From Scheffersomyces stipitis CBS 6054 (taxonomy: Eukaryota; Ascomycota; Pichiomycetes; Serinales; Debaryomycetaceae), in NCBI RefSeq assembly GCF_000209165.1, contig NC_009047.1:1-64000 (forward strand): 64,000 nucleotides of DNA, written 5' to 3'. Position 1 is the stretch's first letter. Every line of letters begins with the position of its first letter. Under the pieces are notes generated by a model. That model made no database searches, was not told the DNA's origin, and saw nothing but the letters and a program-made list of their open reading frames with translations. A program made the position numbers and the translations under genes. Of the stretch, positions 18,838 to 30,589 are shown piece by piece.

Positions 18838-21800
18838 TGACTATGAGATAATTTGGCTATATGGGTTTTCCTTATTCTTCACTTCTTTTGAGGAACCAGT
18901 GATTGATATAACTATTTTGAGGAGGAGAAATTGGCGAATGTAGCACCAGCTTCAATTATTTTATGCAATAAAACGGTCCAGGAGTACCAGAACATTAGCA
19001 AAATATCTTCTACGACCATATTAAGCTACTGTGTGCAATAATCAGTGTAGTGGGCTTGATATTTGGTGAAGAGAAAGGAGACGGAAGTGGACTAAATTTC
19101 AGTCAAAGGCAAATATTAAATTGCATGCACGATTATTCTTTAATGTAAAGCATAATCTATAAATAGTGCAATCTCATGTAGGACATATTTCTAAGATAAT
19201 AATCTTATTATGATACGAAGTGTTTTATTTTTATGCTTACCAGAAACGACGAATAATAATTTTGGTTTTACTACCAGGCATTTTATACTGGGGCTAATTC
19301 ATGTTGTACAGAGTTATCTGAAGACCATTAGAAGATGTACAACGTATACTCCACCCATTCTAGTCGTCCATCTATGTCTGTGAAAGGAGAGCCTCTTCTA
19401 AGTTATTTCTTGAACGTTGTAGTAAAATTCAGAAATCGGTGTAGTCCACAGGAAATATAAATTGATTTAGAAGGAACACGAACCTACGTGCAGGACACGT
19501 ATTGCAACATCCATCTGCTTATCATACCTACATTGCGTCTTGTCGCAGAGAAGATCTCCAAGTTTTTTGATAGACCTACTGTTGGACGGTCATCAAAATG
19601 AGGAAATGGATAGTCTGTAATTTGTAGTTTTTGATACTTTTTCCATCCTCTTAGATAATATCTTGGATATTTATTACCGTAATTCTACGTTTGTAATTTA
19701 CATTAGTCTCAATGTCAGGATTCTGAATGTTTTGAAGTATTATTAGATCCCAAGGTATTCTAAGGATCTAGGGACTCTAACAGATATGACTAAGAAAAAT
19801 TTAGCGAAAACCTCAGGGTGTTGTACAGGTGCAAAACATTTTCTGATCCTCCGTACATAATAAACCTGTGTTTGTTGAAGACTGGGGCTGGAATAATATT
19901 CTCCATCTACATGAAAAATATTATTTATGCAGGATAGATGAGATCATTGTAAGTTGGAAAACTGAGGTTGAGGATGGGGATGGATACAGAAAGAAGAGTA
20001 AAGGGACAATTAGGAGTCTCTAAAGATGCGAAGCATAGACTAAATTAATAAATTAATTCATTACATTACATAGATGATATATTTATACGAAAGTGGGTAG
20101 AAGAATACTGTCATAGTGAGATACGTATGTGAAGTTGGCACAAGTGCCATATTGTATTCATTTTGCCATTGAACAAAGTGGTCAAATTGGACATCCAATC
20201 AATCTTCAGCTTCTTTTCGGTAAGGCATTAGGGTGTATTCGTAAATGAGATGCACACCACCTTCGGATCGTAACGCAACGCTTATTTTAGGAGTAATAAT
20301 ACAATTGCTACTCGTGATAATTTCTGTCTTGGAAAATATTCGGCTCTTTTGTTGTATCACTTGGCTATTTATACGAAATCGATAATGTCCAGTTCGTCTT
20401 GTAAAGTGAGAGTGGACAAATTTATGCAACCGTCAGACTTCCTGACGGGTTCAGACCGTGGTTCTGAACACCACAGATCTCCCTTGGAATACAGATATCT
20501 TGTAGCGACACAGATTTTCGGTTCTGTTCCAGTTCTGCCTAAGAAAGCTCTAGAGGGATTTGCAATAGAGGCTTCATACAACGTGTATGCACATTATTAA
20601 AGTTGGGGGTAGGACGCGACATTATGGTTATAAAATATAACAGCAACTCTTCGGACAAAAAGATCAACTTTCCTGAAATTTTGCTCCCGACTTTCGAAGA
20701 CCATTGCTCCGTATCGAGAAAGCCGGGCAGCTCACAAACCCCACACTTTCAGGAAAATGGCACGCCGGAAATACTCCCTACAGAACTTGAACATCTCCTA
20801 TCATAATGTCACAAGCACTGGGTTCTGAGCCTAAAACAGAATTGGGTTTACAGCGGGCCCTTTCTGTCAGACAAGAATAACTTGTGTGTTTCGTGCGTTC
20901 CAAATAGTACACAATTCGAGAAAAAAGTTAGAAGATAATGAAACAGTATACAGGAAACATTTTTCAAAAGCGCCCGGCAAAATTTCCAGTAGGTCAAAAA
21001 CCAATCGCATTGTTCCAGAACGAGAGTTTCCTTCAAACAGGTTACCCTTCTTATCTGACAACAAGCGCGTTAACGTAATGAGGGTGTGACAACTAATGAT
21101 CGTAGCTATAGTCTTTTTTCAACGTGTTCAATTTCTTTGTTTATTTGAGACAGAACTTTAATTTAGTTACTTTCAAGTTTACTGCTACCCTCGTTAAAGA
21201 GACTAACGTTTAGCACATCCTGACTAGAGTTGAAAGTTTAAGAAAGTATAAGCTTCTTAGAATATACTTTCAGTACTTCAACCAAATGTAACTAGGATAG
21301 AATGTTCCGAGGTCGCATTGGAGCTCGCCAACTGGAGTTTTCGAAGGTGAAGTTTCATATCGTTAAAGTACTGAAGATCTATACCAAAATAAGCACATAG
21401 TATAATTACAAGAGAACCATAATACGTTTGCATGTTTCAATAATGAACGGGAATATTGTAAATTTTGACTTGAATTGAAATAATTTTTTTGAAGTTGCGA
21501 AATTTAAAGTCAAATGTTTTCTACATTACTTGTATATAATAGTAAACAACAAGAATTCAGTCCGATCTATGAAAACTCATATCTGATTCTTATGTATTCA
21601 ACCAAATGCTGAATTCAATTGTAATGTATATAGCGTGAAATTAGAGACTCTTTGCATGCAGATGCTCGTAGACGCCTTTTTAGATGTTATTCGGATGAAA
21701 TTCGAGCCCCATGTTATCAGTATATTGATCTTTCCCTTCCCATAGTGATCCCACTTCATAAATTGCCTAACTTTTCGATTGAGATATATTAATAAGCTAC

Positions 21801-23728
21801 AAAATTCAAGAAGAAATCTTGCAAATTACACGAATTTTTAGCGTAGAGACAAAATAATCTAACTCAATGCATTGAAACTGAGAGAAATTGTAGCTTAAAT
21901 ATATACATCACTCAACCATTATTTGGTAATAAAAGAGAAATAATATTTACACATTTTCTGTCCGAAAATAAATGAATACAAACCACAAAAGGCAATCTTT
22001 ATCCACCACTTAGGAAGACCATGCCAATAATATTTTCTACTTCAATGGAGCAAGTGTTCAACATCAGAGGCTTATCAAATAGGGGGGGACCAAGAAAGGT
22101 CTGTTAAAAATATTTTTGACGCAAATAACCTTCTGGAGACAATTTTTTTGTAATGTCGCAATTCTCTAATACGAATCCAGTTTCGACAGGTTATCACTTG
22201 GTAACTACAAAATATTAGCAAAACAAAACAGGAATCGCGTCCAATCATAGGAAAGAAAGTTCTAATGGAAATAGTATCGTACCACTCGCACCATCAGCGG
22301 AAGACCCAAGTCTTTCTAGTTTGATATACGGAGCGAAGCTATCAACTGCAAAATGCATTTCCAAGATACATATCGCTTGTGTACCTTTTTCTTGGCGTGG
22401 AATATGCAGTTGGTGAAATGGATGGAATCTACGTTGAGTGCGACAGTACGAGATAAAATTGAAAAGCTTTAGCTGCAGCAAAAGATATGGTGGCATACTT
22501 TTGTGACTCTATTGCATCGCTTTCATTCTGTCATTTAGTTTCCTATCATCTTCGCACCCCCATTAACAAGATGTCGCTCAAGTCACCTAAATAAAGATGT
22601 GATACTACGAAGGGTCTGTTTCTAAATAGAAGAACAATTCTTTGCTACAAGAAAGTGACATACAATATGAACAAGTAGGTAATGAATTATTAATATTGGG
22701 ATTATATATATATGTTTCGTTTCAAAATTCGAATTCTTTCACAATTGAAGGCTAGAAAAGATTCTCTGAACGAACGAAATCCGAGATGTCGAAGTTAATG
22801 ATGTGGTTGCAAATGGAACTAATATTTACTAACCATCTATGAAATATATACATTTGGATTCATAATCTAAGCGCTTATGAAGAGAACAGCGAACTGAGAT
22901 ATTTACTTTGCTTCCTTCCTCGTGGCAATTTCAAAACAATGAAGAGATAAAATGAAAGATATATTCACTTGGGATTGTATTTACAGCTTCACTGATTCGT
23001 TTTGTTAATATATATCCTTCTGTAGAATCTCACTCTTTTGATTCTCCTTTTCAATAAAATGAAATACTATTCAATTGGAATCAATTGTGGGGAAAATTGC
23101 GGAAGAAATACGCAAGGTTCTACTATTCTGCCGATGTTTTCTATTTATGTTTTGGAGCTTTATCTATAACCAATTATGAGTTCACGTATTTAGAATGCTT
23201 ACTTAAAATAGAATGAAATAACTTGCTTCCAAAGCAGCATATAACGTCCCGTAAGTGGTCTCTTTTTCTCCTTCCATTTTAAAATATAATACCACCGCAG
23301 ACAATGATCAACATCGTCAACATACTTGCCAACGCCGAAGAAGCTTAGCTGGGCAATATGGTCGTACCCAATAGATAGCTCGGTATTTGAAGTTCCGTAA
23401 GCATCCCTTCTTCATCTGAGAACATTCTCCTAACAGACTGTCCTCTAGTCTCCGTTCTTGAAAGTGTAAGACAAGAGGAAATAGTTCAAATTAGTTGCAT
23501 TCACGTCAATTTGTACTGCATAAGAGCATTGTACCAAGGAAGTTTGTAGTATTAGTAGACAAACAAGCAAAGCTAACATCTTGAATTGGCCATTGCGTTG
23601 AGCGTATTTGTAAATGTATTATTCCAAGAATGTTATCAACAGTTCGAATAAAGCTAGGTACTAAATATTACAACGAAGAATTCTTTATCAAAATACAAAG
23701 TAACTGAAACATACTTATACATCAGAAC
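18838..23728. other. Gene desert, about 4.9 kb
   Basis: AT-rich DNA in which no open frame exceeds about 83 codons and none has a recognisable product. A group of overlapping short frames at 20199-20806 shows no shared motif. The first 100-300 bases beside 18837 are presumably the adhesin promoter. No LTR or tRNA was seen here. Confidence 0.5.
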
Positions 23729-24078
23729 TGATGGAAAATAAGATACAGGATTCCAGGTAATTCAGATATCCGGAGACTTCCTCCCGAGGAATGCTCCCGA
23801 ATATCCATGGTATCCGGGGTGAGTCACCCCGGATTGGAGAAGTCTACTATAAAGAGAAATGGTTCCAGATTTTTGTCTCCACTTCAGTTTGTTGGCTAAA
23901 AGAAATTACTCAACACTCATGAGAAAGGAGGGGTTACCAAAGTATATAACTACCAGCAGATTGCTGCTGAGTTGAACAAGAATTTAGATACTTTAGTGAT
24001 TAATACAAGTCCATATCCATTAATCCAAAACCCTAGTCCAAAAAGGAAAACCGGTCCCAATATACAGGTTTCCCGTCA
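23729..24078 (+). mobile_element. Solo LTR, copy 1, with 5-bp target-site duplication
   Basis: A 350-base element starting TGATGGAAAATAAGATACAG and ending CAGGTTTCCCGTCA. It is bounded by a perfect 5-bp direct repeat AGAAC (23724-23728 and 24079-24083). Start TG, end CA and a 5-bp duplication are the marks of an LTR retrotransposon. No internal gag or pol is attached, so it is a solo LTR. It contains a 19-bp palindrome at 23814-23832. Confidence 0.85.
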
Positions 24079-24430
24079 AGAACCGGAAGTCATGTGCCAC
24101 ATTTTATAAAATTGGTAGTGTGTGTAACCGAGGTTTTGTTTGTATGTCCTTCTAATGAAACTAGCTATTCGCTATCGCTTTGAACCTAGAATGCTTTTGG
24201 CAACCGTCGATCCCCTCAGTTTGGTGTGGTTTGCCCGAAACTGTCATCTTTCTGGGGATCGTGACGCTGTCCCAATCTTATCTCGTCACTTTTTCAAATC
24301 CAACTATTTTATTGTTTAACCGAATAATTTAGCCGGATAGTTTAGCCCACTCTTCGAGCGGAATGAGACAGCTTACCTTGTCTAAAGTCCGTTACAATCA
24401 CGTTTACTTGGTCACCTGATTGCATCTTAA

Positions 24431-24716
24431 ATGATGGAAAATAAGATACAGGATCTCTAATAATGGTTTCCGAGGTGACCAACCTCGGATTGGATCCGAT
24501 AAATATCCGAAACAGAAATTCTACATTTCTTTTGTTGAATAACGCAACAAACTACAGAGATGAGATGAGGATGAAGAATATATAAAGCCCAGAGGATTCC
24601 CTCTAGTTTAAACAGATTTTAAATAGTTCTTCAGTGATTAATATAACTCCATATCCATTAATCCATTTCTAAGTCCAAAAGGAAAACCGGTCTACCCATA
24701 TACAGGTTTCCCGTCA
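24431..24716 (+). mobile_element. Solo LTR, copy 2
   Basis: It shares the start (TGATGGAAAATAAGATACAGGA) and the end (CAGGTTTCCCGTCA) with copy 1. The direct repeat CTTAA lies at 24426-24430 and 24717-24721, with one extra A before TG, so the duplication boundary is uncertain by one base. The interior diverges from copy 1 and is shorter. A palindrome at 24470-24488 matches the position of the one in copy 1. Confidence 0.8.
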
Positions 24717-24738
24717 CTTAATCGTGCTCTTGTTTCGT

Positions 24739-24975
24739 TGATGTAACATAAGATACAGGATCCCTGATTATCTGCTTAGGATTGCACGTATATAAGTGCC
24801 CAAGAGAATTGATGGTATTCGCTGGTCATAACTTGTTAAATCACCCAAAAAATTGAAAAGCAAGAAGACATGAAATTCATTCTGGTTCAAACAGAATTAA
24901 ATAACTCTTTGGTGATTAATATAAGGTCCAAATCCATTTCCTTATATAAAAGGAAAGCCGGCCGGTTGTCCATCG
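24739..24975 (+). mobile_element. Degenerate LTR, copy 3
   Basis: It begins TGATGTAACATAAGATACAG and contains the GTGATTAATATAA and AAAGGAAAGCCGG words of the family. The normal CCCGTCA end is missing, so the 3' edge is approximate. It lies 22 bases after copy 2. Confidence 0.65.
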
Positions 24976-26683
24976 TTTGTTGTATTCTCCCTCCAAAAAT
25001 ACAACACATCAATACTACTGGCACCTCCAACAACACATTCACAAGAAACCTATGTCTATGATATTAATACTATGTGCATGTACTTCTCTTTTCTCTATAA
25101 TTTGAAACTGCTCTCATTCGAATATCTAAAAACTCACAATTTTCCAATTCTAACTTCTCCAGAATCAATTAACTCCACTACCAATCTTTCAAATCTGTAA
25201 TAGCTCAATTGCTACCTTTTATCTACTTTGTGCTACATTATGCAATCATAACTTTTGCCTTGCATTTATAACTCTTCGCAATTACTGAATAATATGTACT
25301 GCTAGTCTTTTTAAGAAGAATGCGAAAAATACTTAAAAATCACTAATTGCAGCAACAATTCTATTTCTACAAGTAATACCATTCGATTGTCCTCATTCAA
25401 CCAAATTTTTGAACTTTGAATCTTACAAATTTTAATGCTCTAAACTTTTAAATTATGGACATATGATCAAGGTTCACAAGATACTAAGGCTCATTCAATT
25501 TAAATGCTGTATTGGCCTGTTTCGAAGATCTTTCTTATTATCAAATGCACTCACATGTAACCCCCATATTCTTACAATCTTAACTTTTCCCTTACTTTTA
25601 TTACTTCTCTCAATTTTCTTGTATCCAGAGATGTACTGATTGTCTTTCTGGAAAGAATGCGAAATTTACTATAAAAATACTAATTGCAGCAAAAAATATA
25701 CAGCTCTTAACTACCAGTTTCCGAAGCACCTGCTGCACGTAGTGAGAAAATAATGCGACAGGATTCATCTTTAATTTCGTGGCCGGTCACATATTGAGTT
25801 CTATAATAAGTATAATCATGAAAATTGAAATGAAAGCACCTTTTTTATGTCAATTCTTGTAAACTTCTGTTCTGATGAAATATTTTTGGCAAAAATTGGA
25901 GTCCTCCAACAATATTTCATCCGAGTATTAACTAATTGTACGAAACTGTTTGTGCAAGAGATGATCTTATATGTAATGGATTTTGTTGTAAGTAAACCAC
26001 ACTAATCTAATATCTAATTTAATACATCCATATTCTTGCAATAAAAATAGCTCCTCTCATTCAGAAAAATGCGAATCACTATTTAAATTTGCCCAATGTG
26101 TTCCGGACCATTATCAAAAACAGAACGTAGCTTTGCCTGAGACAGAATGAGCTTGTGCAGGATTTTGCACACCCTGTCATCAAAAAGAGTCTGTATTGGA
26201 TTTAAGAAGCACAAGTTGCGAGTAAACTACGGCTCTGATCCAAGCAAATGTAATAACCTTTGTGCTGCTGGGAAGCTGATATGTACAATTTCTATAGGGC
26301 CTTTTATTAATATCTCACTTATTTCATTACAGGGTAGAATTCTTTTCACTCCGGCACTGAAAGAATGTCGCCAGAAGACAACAAATAAATCTTCAGAGTG
26401 TATCCAGAATTTAAAAGAATGCAATTGGATTTGCCTATTCCGTTGTTTACTGAACAAAATTCTCCGGATTCGTCGATCCTAATTCATTCTATAGCAAAGT
26501 TTGATAAGAAATGTGCGCATAAATACTGCTATTAATTGGATATAAAAATTACTTACAGAAAATAAATAGATTAGGAGAAAACGCAATTGCTCCGATATAA
26601 CAAGTCGGTAATGTTTAAAAGATTTAAAATCATGAAATCAAAAATGGAATCTGAAGTCGAAAGCGATCGAAAGCGAAACTGCA
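24976..26683. other. Spacer containing diverged relics of the subtelomeric leader
   Basis: No gene is supported. Bases about 24985-25500 resemble 885-1275 (words such as CTCCCTCCAAA, GAATGCGAAAAATA and ACCATTCGATTGTC). Bases 25566-25690 match 1003-1130 much more closely (CCATATTCTTACAATCTTAA and onward). A 111-codon ATG frame at 26147-26482 has ten Cys but no recognisable family and is not called as a gene. Confidence 0.6.
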
Positions 26684-29600
26684 CTAGAAGAACCTAAAGT
26701 ACCCTTTAGTCTTCGTTTCTGTAACTGTAACAGTTGGGAGTGTTGTACGTGCTGTGGTGGTAGTTGTTTCGGTAATATAAACTGATGTCACTGTATAAAT
26801 GGTATCTGTCGAATGTGGTGGTTTCATAGTTGGACAACTAGTAACGGTGACTGTGTCAATTGGCTCTGCAGTAGTTGTGACTGTTACTGTAATGTAAGAT
26901 GGAACACACGATGCTTCTACAGAACTTGAAACTTCTGTGTCAGAGCCTGATGGCGTTTCAGAAGTAGATGGTCCCTCAGAAGATGGGCCCTCAGAAGTAG
27001 ATGGACCTTCAGAAGATGGGCCTTCAGAAGTAGATGGACCCTCAGAAGATGAACCTTCAGTGTTTGAACCTGATGGACCTTCAGAAGTAGATGGACCTTC
27101 AGTGTTCGAGCCAGATGGACCTTCAGAAGTAGATGGACCTTCAGTGTTCGAGCCAGATGGACCCTCAGAAGATGGGCCTTCAGTGTTCGAGCCAGATGGA
27201 CCCTCAGAAGATGGGCCTTCAGTGTTTGAACCTGATGGACCTTCAGAAGTTGATGGACCCTCAGAAGATGGGCCTTCAGAAGTAGATGGGCCTTCAGTGT
27301 TCGAGCCAGATGGACCTTCAGAAGTAGATGGACCCTCAGAAGATGGACCCTCAGAAGATGGACCCTCAGAAGATGGGCCTTCAGAAGATGGGCCTTCAGA
27401 AGTAGATGGACCTTTAGTGTTTGAACCTGATGGACCTTCAGAAGTAGATGGACCTTCAGAAGATGGACCTTCAGAAGTAGATGGACCCTCAGAAGATGGA
27501 CCTTCAGAAGTAGATGGACCCTCAGAAGATGGACCCTCAGAAGATGGACCCTCAGAAGATGGACCCTCAGAAGATGGACCCTCAGAAGATGGGCCTTCAG
27601 AAGATGGGCCTTCAGAAGTAGATGGACCTTCAGTGTTTGAACCTGATGGACCTTCAGAAGTAGATGGACCTTCAGAAGATGGGCCCTCAGAAGTAGATGG
27701 ACCTTCAGTGTTTGAACCTGATGGACCTTCAGAAGTAGATGGACCTTCAGTGTTCGAGCCAGATGGACCTTCAGAAGTAGATGGACCTTCAGTGTTCGAG
27801 CCAGATGGACCTTCAGAAGTAGATGGACCTTCAGTGTTCGAGCCAGATGGACCCTCAGAAGATGGGCCTTCAGTGTTTGAACCTGATGGACCCTCAGAAG
27901 ATGGACCCTCAGAAGATGGACCCTCAGAAGATGGGCCTTCAGAAGATGGGCCTTCAGAAGTAGATGGACCTTCAGTGTTTGAACCTGATGGACCTTCAGA
28001 AGTAGATGGACCTTCAGAAGATGGGCCCTCAGAAGTAGATGGGCCTTCAGTGTTCGAGCCAGATGGACCCTCAGAAGTAGATGGGCCTTCAGTGTTTGAA
28101 CCAGATGGACCTTCAGAAGTAGATGGACCCTCAGAAGATGGACCCTCAGAAGATGGGCCTTCAGAAGATGGGCCTTCAGAAGTAGATGGACCTTCAGTGT
28201 TTGAACCTGATGGACCTTCAGAAGTAGATGGACCTTCAGAAGATGGGCCCTCAGAAGTAGATGGACCTTCAGTGTTTGAACCTGATGGACCTTCAGAAGT
28301 AGATGGACCCTCAGAAGATGGGCCTTCAGAAGTAGATGGACCTTCAGTGTTCGAGCCAGATGGACTTTCAGTAGAGGAGATTTCAGAAGTGAATTCAACA
28401 GAAGTGGAGTCTGAAGGGACCGAAGAGTTACTTTCAGTTGCGGATTCATCAGAACTGGAACAAGGGATCACAATAATGACTGTTTCGGTAGATCCCTCAG
28501 TTTCACTTACAGTAACTGTTTTAGTTGTGTAGCCTGTCCATGTGGTAGTTACTGTAACTTGAGTTTTCTCAGTGCACGGAACTTCCACAATGACAGTATC
28601 AGTGCCACCCTGAGTATCAGTCTCGGTGATGGTAGTGGTGTAAGAACCGGTCCATGTAGTGGTAACGGTGGTTTGAGGGTTTGGAGTAGATGGAACCTCT
28701 ACAATGACAGTATCAGTTCCACCCTGAGAATCAGTCTCGGTGATGGTAGTGGTGTAAGAACCGGTCCATGTAGTGGTAACGGTAGTTTGAGGGTTTGGAG
28801 TAGAAGAAGCCTGATCGTTTCCAGATGTTGGAACTTCCACAATGACAGTATCAGTGCCACCCTGAGAATCAGTCTCGGTGATGGTAGTGGTGTAAGAACC
28901 GGTCCATGTAGTGGTAACGGTAGTTTGAGGGTTTGGAGTAGAAGAAGCCTGATCGTTTCCAGATGTTGGAACTTCCACAATGACAGTATCAGTGCCACCC
29001 TGAGTATCAGTCTCGGTGATGGTAGTGGTGTAAGAACCGGTCCATGTAGTGGTAACGGTGGTTTGAGGGTTTGGAGTAGATGGAACCTCTACAATGACAG
29101 TATCAGTTCCACCCTGAGAATCAGTCTCGGTGATGGTAGTGGTGTAAGAACCGGTCCATGTAGTGGTAACGGTAGTTTGAGGGTTTGGAGTAGAAGAAGC
29201 CTGATCGTTTCCAGATGTTGGAACTTCCACAATGACAGTATCAGTGCCACCCTGAGTATCAGTCTCGGTGATGGTAGTGGTGTAAGAACCGGTCCATGTA
29301 GTGGTAACAGTAGTTTGAGGGTTTGGAGTAGAAGAAGCTTGATCGTTTCCAGTACTAGTTGTACATTCAGTAGGTACAACAATGATGACAGTATCAGTAC
29401 CTCCTTCAGTTTCACTGATAGTAACTGTAGTTGTGGTGATTTCAGTCCATGTGCTTGTAACTGTGATCTGACTATTACACGATTTAGAAGATCTGGTAGA
29501 GTGCTTCTTTGTCGATGTTGTACATGGTGTCTTGGCAGTAGTCTGGGATGTTGTATGAGGACCATCTGGAACAGAAGGTACTGGCTTGCATGGTCTACAT

Positions 29601-30589
29601 GCAGATGGGATACTCAGGTTTGGAACTGGGCCATTATATTTCAAAGCGCCGTTAAATACACTCAACAAACCAAGACTGGAATCAGTAGTAATTTGAAACT
29701 TCTTTTTATCGTATCCAGTACCGATTATGAAATTGTGTGCAAGGTTTCCAAGTGCTCTAAGAGTCAAAATACCTCTCTTCTCATCATAACCCCAACTACC
29801 AAGAATTGGAAGCGAAATAAGAGGAAGATCCAAACCAATCTTGTTTCCATTACCAAACCCATACACGGTATAGGTCTTTGACTTAGAAATTGCTTTTGCT
29901 CTAATGGAGGATTGGGAATCAGCAAGGTAGAATGATTGCTTTGGATCGATCTCCAATAAACAATTCGATAAGAAAATAGAAGAATTCTTATCAGCAGTGA
30001 TACAACCACTACCAACAATGTTCGTTTCTTGCTTGAACAATTCGTTATGCAAACAGATTTGACCATCGTTACGAATCGTTCCTAGTGGTTTACCAAGCGA
30101 AACAATTGCACTAGTTCTTGAGTTTTGGTAAAAGACCAACAAACCTGAGTTTGTCCAAGAACTCGACGTGATTGCAGTTAAACTTCCAAGTGCTCCATTG
30201 GTGGCCAAGAACATTTCACCTGAGTTATAGAAAGAAGAACCAATAAGCTCATATTTGGTTGCAAGTTTGCAGAAGATGGAGTTGAACACAACAGTACCTT
30301 CGTTCTTTATGGAATTTTGACCAAATGCAAGTGTAACGGATAAGTTTATTAACCTGTCTGTACCTGTAATATAGAAACCGGCGCCCTTTTTTACCCAGAG
30401 TGAACCCTTCAAAGCAGACACAGAGTTATCAAAGATAGACCAATAAGAATTTTCTTCGATGGTTATATCACCAATGGACAAATTAATGGGGCCCTTATCG
30501 ACTTTTGATCCAGTAATAACAACATCTCTAGTAGCATAGACAACAGAAACAAGAACAAGTATTCTTGCTAGAAGACTTGAAAGTAACAT
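26684..30589 (-). CDS. Hyr/Iff-type cell-wall or secreted protein without an evident GPI tail
   Basis: A 1301-codon frame. A signal peptide (about 1-19) is followed by a Hyr/Iff N-domain to about residue 335 (NSG/NEG turns, FIIGTGYD, paired Cys in CRPC). Residues about 380-720 hold Als-like TTTWTGSYTTT...TDTVIVEVP repeats: six near-identical 37-residue copies, some with a TSGNDQASS spacer, plus a divergent copy at each end. Residues about 740-1215 are SEGPS / GSNTEGPS repeats. The C-terminus is Thr-rich and ends KGYFRFF, with no hydrophobic GPI signal. In another frame the sequence past the last Lys would read GTLGSSSAVSLSIAF, so a one-base slip could have removed a tail. Candida albicans Iff11 is a known secreted member without a GPI signal. 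The likely role is cell surface or secreted adhesion; not shown. Confidence 0.88.
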   Translation of the reverse strand: MLLSSLLARILVLVSVVYATRDVVITGSKVDKGPINLSIGDITIEENSYWSIFDNSVSALKGSLWVKKGAGFYITGTDRLINLSVTLAFGQNSIKNEGTVVFNSIFCKLATKYELIGSSFYNSGEMFLATNGALGSLTAITSSSWTNSGLLVFYQNSRTSAIVSLGKPLGTIRNDGQICLHNELFKQETNIVGSGCITADKNSSIFLSNCLLEIDPKQSFYLADSQSSIRAKAISKSKTYTVYGFGNGNKIGLDLPLISLPILGSWGYDEKRGILTLRALGNLAHNFIIGTGYDKKKFQITTDSSLGLLSVFNGALKYNGPVPNLSIPSACRPCKPVPSVPDGPHTTSQTTAKTPCTTSTKKHSTRSSKSCNSQITVTSTWTEITTTTVTISETEGGTDTVIIVVPTECTTSTGNDQASSTPNPQTTVTTTWTGSYTTTITETDTQGGTDTVIVEVPTSGNDQASSTPNPQTTVTTTWTGSYTTTITETDSQGGTDTVIVEVPSTPNPQTTVTTTWTGSYTTTITETDTQGGTDTVIVEVPTSGNDQASSTPNPQTTVTTTWTGSYTTTITETDSQGGTDTVIVEVPTSGNDQASSTPNPQTTVTTTWTGSYTTTITETDSQGGTDTVIVEVPSTPNPQTTVTTTWTGSYTTTITETDTQGGTDTVIVEVPCTEKTQVTVTTTWTGYTTKTVTVSETEGSTETVIIVIPCSSSDESATESNSSVPSDSTSVEFTSEISSTESPSGSNTEGPSTSEGPSSEGPSTSEGPSGSNTEGPSTSEGPSSEGPSTSEGPSGSNTEGPSTSEGPSSEGPSSEGPSSEGPSTSEGPSGSNTEGPSTSEGPSGSNTEGPSTSEGPSSEGPSTSEGPSGSNTEGPSTSEGPSSEGPSSEGPSSEGPSSEGPSGSNTEGPSSEGPSGSNTEGPSTSEGPSGSNTEGPSTSEGPSGSNTEGPSTSEGPSGSNTEGPSTSEGPSSEGPSTSEGPSGSNTEGPSTSEGPSSEGPSSEGPSSEGPSSEGPSSEGPSSEGPSTSEGPSSEGPSTSEGPSSEGPSTSEGPSGSNTKGPSTSEGPSSEGPSSEGPSSEGPSSEGPSTSEGPSGSNTEGPSTSEGPSSEGPSTSEGPSGSNTEGPSSEGPSGSNTEGPSSEGPSGSNTEGPSTSEGPSGSNTEGPSTSEGPSGSNTEGSSSEGPSTSEGPSSEGPSTSEGPSSEGPSTSETPSGSDTEVSSSVEASCVPSYITVTVTTTAEPIDTVTVTSCPTMKPPHSTDTIYTVTSVYITETTTTTARTTLPTVTVTETKTKGYFRFF
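26940..28370. repeat. Coding minisatellite for SEGPS-type repeats
   Basis: Short units (CCTCAGAAGATGG, CTTCAGAAGTAGATGG and TTCAGTGTTCGAGCCAGATG) alternate for 1.4 kb. They code on the minus strand for EGPS-based repeats and are free of stops in other frames, which explains the long shadow frames on both strands. Confidence 0.9.
28510..29430. repeat. Als-like TTTWTG coding repeats
   Basis: Six near-identical 37-codon units, three with a TSGNDQASS spacer, lie between two divergent units. The units alternate DTQGG and DSQGG, so larger blocks have been duplicated as units. Confidence 0.85.

Noticed and set aside
20199..20806. Cluster of short overlapping frames on both strands in the desert
   Set aside because: None over 83 codons, no motif, no consistent strand.
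26147..26482. 111-codon ATG frame with ten Cys
   Set aside because: No recognisable motif or promoter; lies among subtelomeric relics. Could be revived by transcript evidence.
26937..28532. 531-codon plus-strand frame and a 510-codon frame in the other minus phase
   Set aside because: Both arise from the SEGPS coding minisatellite; low complexity and no domain.
28559..29881. 440-codon plus-strand frame over the Als-like repeats
   Set aside because: Shadow of the second Hyr/Iff gene; the repeats keep it open.
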